Assembly (NCBI GenBank): GCA_903940375.1
Contig: CAJAKT010000454.1
Coordinates: forward strand, 1-9,434
Reading direction: 5' to 3'
From: an uncultured bacterium
Lineage (GTDB): Bacteria > Actinomycetota > Actinomycetes > S36-B12
DNA length: 9,434 bases
The position numbers and the translations under genes are program-made. The notes under the pieces are model-generated. The model was not told the origin of the DNA, made no database searches, and saw nothing but the letters and a program-made list of their open reading frames with translations. Positions 6,103 through 9,434 of the stretch are shown here, piece after piece. The first letter of the stretch is position 1, and every line of letters begins with the position of its first letter.

Positions 6103-6496
6103 AGACCGCCTGGGTGAACCAGGCCTTCGCTGCCTTCGTGTTGGCGATCAGCAGGACGAGGGCGCTCAGGACGATGATGGCCCAGCCGAACGGCAGCCGG
6201 AACAGGCCGAAGAAGATGTTCAGGATCGACAGGAAGTTCACCAGCACGTAGGCGGTCCCGGAGCCGATGAGCGTCATCTTCATCAGCCACAGGTACATCA
6301 GGCCCAGGATGAAGGACAGCAGGCCGTTGATGAACAGGAAGAAGCCGGGGATCTCCTGGCTGTTGCCGGCGAGGTCGGTCACGGTCGGGTTCGCGCCAAG
6401 CGGCGCAAGCATCATCCAGATCCCGGTTGCCAGGTCGAACAGGGCGGACAGGAGGACGAGTGCCGCGATGACGGTGACGCCGAATGGTCGCTTCAT
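6101..6496 (-). CDS. Small four-helix integral membrane protein, function unknown
   Basis: I do not recognise a named family. The 131-residue product is very hydrophobic, with four likely membrane helices at about 8-30, 50-71, 76-99 and 103-119. It has a short basic N-terminus (MKRPFG), so an N-in orientation is plausible. The loop between helices 1 and 2 (31-49) is polar and would face outside. There is no catalytic motif, in particular no rhomboid GxSG/His pair. The 'RPFGVTVIAALVLLSALFDL' opening resembles many small actinobacterial and archaeal membrane proteins of unknown function. The ATG has no Shine-Dalgarno site; a TACTCT box lies 6 nt upstream. It is inverted within an otherwise plus-strand block, which sets it apart from its neighbours. 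Confidence 0.75.
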   Translation of the reverse strand: MKRPFGVTVIAALVLLSALFDLATGIWMMLAPLGANPTVTDLAGNSQEIPGFFLFINGLLSFILGLMYLWLMKMTLIGSGTAYVLVNFLSILNIFFGLFRLPFGWAIIVLSALVLLIANTKAAKAWFTQAV

Positions 6497-6502
6497 GGGG
6501 CA

Positions 6503-6508
6503 AGAGTA
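6503..6508 (-). promoter_or_regulatory. Putative -10 box (TACTCT) for a leaderless membrane-protein mRNA
   Basis: On the minus strand TACTCT, then 6 nt (TGCCCC), then ATG: +1 would be the A of the start codon. No ribosome binding site is present, which favours leaderless expression. This promoter and that of murI share a 62-bp divergent gap. Confidence 0.5.
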
Positions 6509-6543
6509 GGGACGTGCGCCGGGCCCGACTGGGCGCCGCGCCC

Positions 6544-6549
6544 TAGGCT
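6544..6549 (+). promoter_or_regulatory. Putative -10 box (TAGGCT) for murI
   Basis: TAGGCT ends 9 nt before the murI ATG at 6559, giving a predicted leader of about 0-3 nt. It is the same hexamer as upstream of cysO. It directly follows a GGGCG-CCG-CGCCC inverted repeat (6531-6543) that would lie in the -35 to -10 spacer. Confidence 0.45.
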
Positions 6550-6558
6550 TGCGTCGAT

Positions 6559-7350
6559 ATGGACGACGCGGCGATCGGCATCTTCGACTCGGGCGTGGGC
6601 GGCCTCACGGTCGCTCGGGCCGTCATCGACCAGTTGCCCCATGAGCCGGTCCGCTACGTGGGCGACACCGCGCGCGGTCCGTATGGGCCTCGGCCGCTGG
6701 CGGAGGTTCGCTCCTTCTCGCTGGAGATCATGGACCGGCTCGTCGCCGACGGGGTCAAGGCGCTGGTCATCGCCTGCAACTCGGCGAGTGCCGCGACTCT
6801 GCGTGACGCTCGCGAACGCTACGACGTGCCGGTGATCGAGGTCGTGCACCCGGCCGTTCGTCGCGCCGTCGCAGCGACGAGGTCGGGTCGGGTCGGCGTC
6901 ATCGGCACCTCGGCCACCGTCACCTCGGGTGCCTACGGTGATGCGTTCGCGGCTGCCCCGCAGGTCGAACTGACCTCGATCGCCTGCCCCCGCTTCGTGG
7001 AGTTCGTGGAGGCCGGGATCACCTGGGGTCCCGAGCTGGTTGATGTCGCCAACGCGTACCTCGAGCCGATGAAGCAGGCCGATATCGACACTCTCGTGCT
7101 CGGCTGCACGCACTACCCGCTGCTCACGGGCGTCATCTCATACGTCATGGGTGAGAACGTGACGCTGGTGTCCAGCGCTGAGGAGACGGCGAAGGACGTG
7201 TATCGCACTCTTGGCGCGCATGATCTGCTGCGCGATCCCGGCCTGCCGGATCCGGTGCACCGCTTCACCGTCACCGGTGATCCCGTCGAGTTCCAGCGAC
7301 TCGGCCGCCGATTCCTCGGGCCGGAGATCGGCAGCGTCGAGGTCGTCTGA
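6559..7350 (+). CDS. murI: Glutamate racemase MurI
   Basis: MurI interconverts L- and D-glutamate without a cofactor, supplying D-glutamate for the peptidoglycan stem peptide in the cytoplasm. The 263-residue length is normal. The N-terminal IGIFDSGVGGLTV carries Asp10-Ser11 of the substrate site. The two catalytic cysteines are C73 in VIACNSASA and C183 in LGCTHYPLL, with His185 beside the second. The ATG gives the usual short lead (MDDAAIGIFDSG), and no good Shine-Dalgarno is seen. The gene follows a divergent membrane-protein gene rather than a rhomboid gene, so it probably has its own promoter. Its stop overlaps the ATG of a short open frame (ATGA), a trace of coupling to a following gene that is no longer intact. 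Confidence 0.96.
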   Translation: MDDAAIGIFDSGVGGLTVARAVIDQLPHEPVRYVGDTARGPYGPRPLAEVRSFSLEIMDRLVADGVKALVIACNSASAATLRDARERYDVPVIEVVHPAVRRAVAATRSGRVGVIGTSATVTSGAYGDAFAAAPQVELTSIACPRFVEFVEAGITWGPELVDVANAYLEPMKQADIDTLVLGCTHYPLLTGVISYVMGENVTLVSSAEETAKDVYRTLGAHDLLRDPGLPDPVHRFTVTGDPVEFQRLGRRFLGPEIGSVEVV

Positions 7351-7463
7351 TGAGGCTGACGGTGGGCGTGTCTGGCGGCTGTGCCGGGGCTACGTTGCTC
7401 CGCTGGACTCACGTGCCCCTGTCATCGTCGAGCAAAACCTCAACCGTCGCCGCGGCCTTGTAG
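7350..7463 (+). pseudogene. 37-codon stub coupled to murI, possible remnant of a metallo-beta-lactamase-fold gene
   Basis: An ATG overlaps the murI stop (ATGA) and opens a 37-codon frame starting MRLTVGVSGGCAGATLL and ending at TAG 7461. Actinobacterial MBL-fold proteins of the Rv1339 type, the usual next gene between murI and rph, typically start M-[RK]-[LV]-T-V-x-G-x-SG. The match of start, spacing and opening strand suggests the decayed 5' end of that gene. No HxHxDH metal site follows in any frame before rph. It could also be a chance frame or a short peptide gene. The evidence is a short similarity recalled without a database, so confidence is low. Confidence 0.33.
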
Positions 7464-7600
7464 CACGGCACCGAGGGGAGTGGGCCACGCCTGGCTGGCG
7501 GGGTGATCCATCCCTCCGCCAGTCCACGGTCGACATTGGCGAGCGCGTTCGGAGCAACGAGAAGGCCCGCCTGGGCTGACCGAAAGGCTGTGACGGCCAT
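7409..7600 (-). pseudogene. Possible C-terminal remnant of a Phd/YefM-type antitoxin
   Basis: This minus-strand frame encodes 63 residues. Its end, from NALANVDRGLAEGWITPP through RRGPLP to VEVLLDDDRGT, has the layout of Phd/YefM-type antitoxin C-termini: '...GxxxPxxxxGPLP...' followed by a last helix ending in EDRG or similar. The DNA-binding N-terminal half is absent, because a stop occurs ten codons upstream of the ATG, close to the rph start. No partner PIN or RelE-like toxin is present. Third-position G/C is moderate by eye, lower than in the flanking genes. It may be a decayed insertion or chance; I did not see a diagnostic residue. The rest of the 284-bp gap, apart from the rph promoter, holds nothing I recognise. 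Confidence 0.25.
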
Positions 7601-7622
7601 CCGGCCTGACGGAGGGGGCGGA

Positions 7623-7628
7623 TAGGGT
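7623..7628 (+). promoter_or_regulatory. Putative -10 box (TAGGGT) for a leaderless rph-rdgB mRNA
   Basis: TAGGGT is followed by 6 nt (CACCGC) and the rph ATG, placing +1 on the A of ATG. AGGG inside it could instead be a weak ribosome binding site at 7 nt. GGAGGGGG at 7611-7618 is 16 nt from the ATG, too far for normal Shine-Dalgarno use. Confidence 0.45.
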
Positions 7629-7634
7629 CACCGC

Positions 7635-8378
7635 ATGACCCGATCAGATGGCCGCACGGCCGACCAGCTTCGTCCCATCACCTTCGAGCGAGGGTGGCTC
7701 GAGCAGGCGGAGGGCTCGACGCTCGTCTCGTTCGGCCGCACACGCGTGCTGTGCACCGCGTCCTTCACCGCTGGTGTGCCGCGCTGGCTGAAGGATTCCG
7801 GCAAGGGCTGGGTCACGGCTGAGTACGCGATGCTGCCGCGGGCGACCAACACCCGCAACGCGCGCGAGTCCGTCAAGGGCAAGCTGGGTGGCCGCACGCA
7901 GGAGATCTCCCGCCTCATCGGCCGCAGCCTGCGCGCGGTCGTCGACATGGAGGTCCTCGGCGAGAACAGCATCCTCATCGACTGCGACGTCCTCCAGGCC
8001 GACGGAGGCACCCGCACCGCGGCCATCACGGGGGCCTACGTCGCACTGGCTGATGCCATGGACTGGGCCCGGGGCCAGGGCCTGCTCAAGCCGGGCGTCA
8101 ACCCGCTGAAGGATTCCGTCGCGGCTGTCAGCGTCGGCATCATCGACGGCGAGGTGCGCCTTGACCTGCACTATGACGATGACGTTCGCGCCGACACCGA
8201 CATGAACGTCGTCATGACGGGTGATGGTCGTTTCGTCGAGGTGCAGGGCACCGCGGAAGGCGAGGCCTTCGATCGCGCACTGCTCGACCAGCTGCTCGCC
8301 ATGGCTGGCAACGGCTGCTCAACGCTTGCGGAGCTGCAGGCGGCCGCGCTCGCCGAGCCGATCCCCGCGCGAGGCTGA
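7635..8378 (+). CDS. rph: Ribonuclease PH
   Basis: RNase PH is a phosphate-dependent 3'-to-5' exoribonuclease that trims tRNA precursors and stable-RNA ends, acting as a hexameric ring in the cytoplasm. The 247-residue length and all family blocks are present: RTAEQL-like start RTADQLRPI (7-15), GGRTQEISRLIGRSLR (85-100, with the phosphate-binding Arg87), DVLQADGGTRTAAITGA (118-134, with the phosphate-binding GTR at 125-127), and LDLHYDDDVRADTDMNVVMT (176-195), whose Asp187 and Asp189 are in the metal/catalytic region, followed by VEVQGTAEG. It sits 5 bp before rdgB and is very likely cotranscribed with it, as in many bacteria. Confidence 0.97.
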   Translation: MTRSDGRTADQLRPITFERGWLEQAEGSTLVSFGRTRVLCTASFTAGVPRWLKDSGKGWVTAEYAMLPRATNTRNARESVKGKLGGRTQEISRLIGRSLRAVVDMEVLGENSILIDCDVLQADGGTRTAAITGAYVALADAMDWARGQGLLKPGVNPLKDSVAAVSVGIIDGEVRLDLHYDDDVRADTDMNVVMTGDGRFVEVQGTAEGEAFDRALLDQLLAMAGNGCSTLAELQAAALAEPIPARG

Positions 8379-8383
8379 CCCAA

Positions 8384-8989
8384 GTGGCGCAGGTCGTCCT
8401 CGCGACAAAGAACCGACACAAGCTCGAGGAACTGCATCGGATCCTGGATGCAGCGGGCCTGGATATCGAACTGCTCGGTGCAGATGCGTTCCCCGACCTG
8501 CCCGACATTGCCGAGACCGAGTCATCGTTCGCGGGCAATGCGCTGCTGAAGGCGCGGGAGATCGCCCGCGTCACCGGATTGCCGGCCATTGCCGATGACT
8601 CCGGTCTCGCGGTCGATGCCCTCAACGGGATGCCGGGGATCTTCTCGGCGCGCTGGTCGGGCCGCCATGGTGACGATGCGGCGAATCTTGCGCTCCTGCT
8701 GGGCCAACTCAGCGATGTGCCTGAGCGTCGTCGCGGTGCGGCGTTCCATTGCGCGGCCGCGATCGCGCTGCCCGATGGCACGGAGCGGGTCGTTGAGGGC
8801 ACCATCGAGGGCACGATCATCCGCGAGCCGCGTGGCACCAACGGATTCGGCTATGACCCCGTCTTCGTACCGCTCGGCTACCAGATGACCACCGCGGAGA
8901 TGCCCTCGCAGGAGAAGGACGCCATCAGTCATCGAGGCCGGGCGTTGCAGGCACTTGCGCCCGTCGTCCGAGAGCTGCTGGGGGAGTAG
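8384..8989 (+). CDS. rdgB: Non-canonical purine NTP pyrophosphatase (dITP/XTP, RdgB/HAM1 family)
   Basis: This enzyme hydrolyses deaminated purine nucleotides (dITP, ITP, XTP) to monophosphate and pyrophosphate, keeping them out of DNA and RNA. The 201-residue product has the family's ATKNRHKLEEL start (T8, N10, K13), Glu46 in ETESSFAGNA and the catalytic/metal DDSGL (71-75) followed by VDALNGMPGIFSARW. The base-recognition GTNGFGYDPVF (151-161) and the C-terminal KDAISHRGRAL (178-188) are also present. Translation starts at GTG 8384, and GAGG near the end of rph is the only SD-like string. Nothing in the protein is unusual. Confidence 0.96.
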   Translation: MAQVVLATKNRHKLEELHRILDAAGLDIELLGADAFPDLPDIAETESSFAGNALLKAREIARVTGLPAIADDSGLAVDALNGMPGIFSARWSGRHGDDAANLALLLGQLSDVPERRRGAAFHCAAAIALPDGTERVVEGTIEGTIIREPRGTNGFGYDPVFVPLGYQMTTAEMPSQEKDAISHRGRALQALAPVVRELLGE

Positions 8990-8993
8990 CTCC

Positions 8994-9434
8994 ATGGCCG
9001 CCGGCTGCTATCCCTGCGAGATGAACGCGCGGATCGACGACCTGCCGCCGCGTGAGCGCGTGCACGCTGAGGGTGGCTGGCGGATTGCGCACGCGTTCAA
9101 CGTCTCCCTGCCGGGCTGGCTCGTCCTGTTGCCGACCAGGCATGTCACTGCCTTTGACGAGTTGAGTGTCGCGGAGGCTGAGGAGTTCGGGCTGCTGGCC
9201 CGTCGGGCATCGATCGCGCTACGTCAGGTCACCGGCTGCGAGAAGACCTACCTGATGCTGTTCGCCGAGGCCGAGGGCTTCGCGCACCTGCATGTGCACG
9301 TCGTCCCGCGGATGCCCGACTTCGAGCCCGATGTGCTCGGGCCCCGCGTGTTTGCCTTCATGGGTGACGAGGAGGCCGACTGGCTGCCCCGGGACGAGCA
9401 GGATGCGCTTGCGCTGCGCCTGAGATCGGCGATG
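8994..9434 (+). CDS. HIT-family nucleotide-binding hydrolase/transferase, 3'-truncated by the window edge
   Basis: The frame is open for 147 codons and runs off the right edge. The histidine triad is clear: H98-L-H100-V-H102-V-V followed by PR. The middle His100 is expected to be the nucleophile for transfer or hydrolysis of a nucleotide alpha-phosphate. The N-terminal C5-Y-P-C8 is a CxxC pair near the start, as in the zinc-binding HIT subfamily, and LPGWLVLLPTRHV (39-51) is the usual ribose/base-binding strand. The ATG at 8994 follows the rdgB stop by 4 bp and has GGGGGAG at 8980-8986 with 7 nt spacing; an ATG at 9021 would lose the CxxC. The substrate is unknown. Close spacing suggests cotranscription with rph and rdgB. 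Confidence 0.88.
   Translation, partial: MAAGCYPCEMNARIDDLPPRERVHAEGGWRIAHAFNVSLPGWLVLLPTRHVTAFDELSVAEAEEFGLLARRASIALRQVTGCEKTYLMLFAEAEGFAHLHVHVVPRMPDFEPDVLGPRVFAFMGDEEADWLPRDEQDALALRLRSAM

Noticed and set aside
5921..6835. A 304-codon plus-strand open frame across cysM, the membrane-protein gene and murI
   Set aside because: It crosses three genes in other frames, is Gln/Arg/Asp-rich and has no recognisable domain.
7590..7612. GGCCATCCGGCC as a terminator or regulatory hairpin before rph
   Set aside because: The stem is only 4 bp and cannot be extended; this is no more than expected in DNA of this composition.
1..9434. tRNA, rRNA, riboswitch, CRISPR or insertion-sequence signals
   Set aside because: I found no cloverleaf, no repeat-spacer series, no transposase motif and no terminal inverted repeats; almost all of the window is accounted for by coding sequence.

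Overview
The window reads as chromosomal DNA of a high-GC actinobacterium. Codon third positions are strongly G/C, genes are closely packed and often coupled, GTG starts occur, and DUF2017 and the CysO/Mec/CysM set are actinobacterial hallmarks. From 3515 to 8989 the gene order clpS - DUF2017 - mec - cysO - cysM - (...) - murI - (...) - rph - rdgB is, as I recall it, the order of Mycobacterium tuberculosis Rv1331-Rv1341, with two local differences.

Layout. (1) 1-1739, plus: the C-terminal part of a GH18 glycosidase with two tandem beta-sandwich repeats; its 5' end lies outside the window. (2) 1729-3474, minus: a 581-residue class V (SufS-like) PLP enzyme, overlapping the GH18 gene tail to tail by 11 bp. 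(3) 3515-6081, plus: ClpS adaptor, DUF2017, JAMM protease Mec, sulfur carrier CysO (ending Gly-Gly) and O-phosphoserine-type cysteine synthase CysM. (4) 6101-6496, minus: a small four-helix membrane protein where M. tuberculosis has a rhomboid protease. (5) 6559-7350, plus: glutamate racemase MurI. (6) 7351-7634: a gap where relatives carry a metallo-beta-lactamase-fold gene; here there is a 37-codon stub coupled to murI and, on the minus strand, a possible antitoxin remnant. (7) 7635-8989, plus: RNase PH and the RdgB/HAM1 dITP/XTP pyrophosphatase. (8) 8994 to the right edge, plus: a HIT-family protein without its end.

How the genes work together. CysO, CysM and Mec form a complete cysteine-making cycle: CysM joins the CysO thiocarboxylate to a serine-derived PLP intermediate, and Mec releases cysteine and regenerates CysO. 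The divergent class V enzyme keeps the cysteine-desulfurase lysine and cysteine, so it is a candidate sulfur source, although this is only inferred from position. MurI supplies D-glutamate for the cell wall, and RNase PH and RdgB act in RNA maturation and nucleotide-pool cleaning.

The most notable signal outside the genes is a TANNNT hexamer (TAGTCT, TAGGGT, TAGGCT, TACTCT) 6-9 nt upstream of six start codons, on both strands. Four have exactly 6 nt, so a sigma-70-type -10 box there would start transcription on the start codon itself. This suggests leaderless mRNAs, including one whose -10 box would contain the stop codon of the preceding gene. No RNA genes, CRISPR arrays or insertion sequences were recognised. 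The best candidate for something undescribed is the putative desulfurase/sulfur-carrier neighbourhood; most of the rest is conserved housekeeping.
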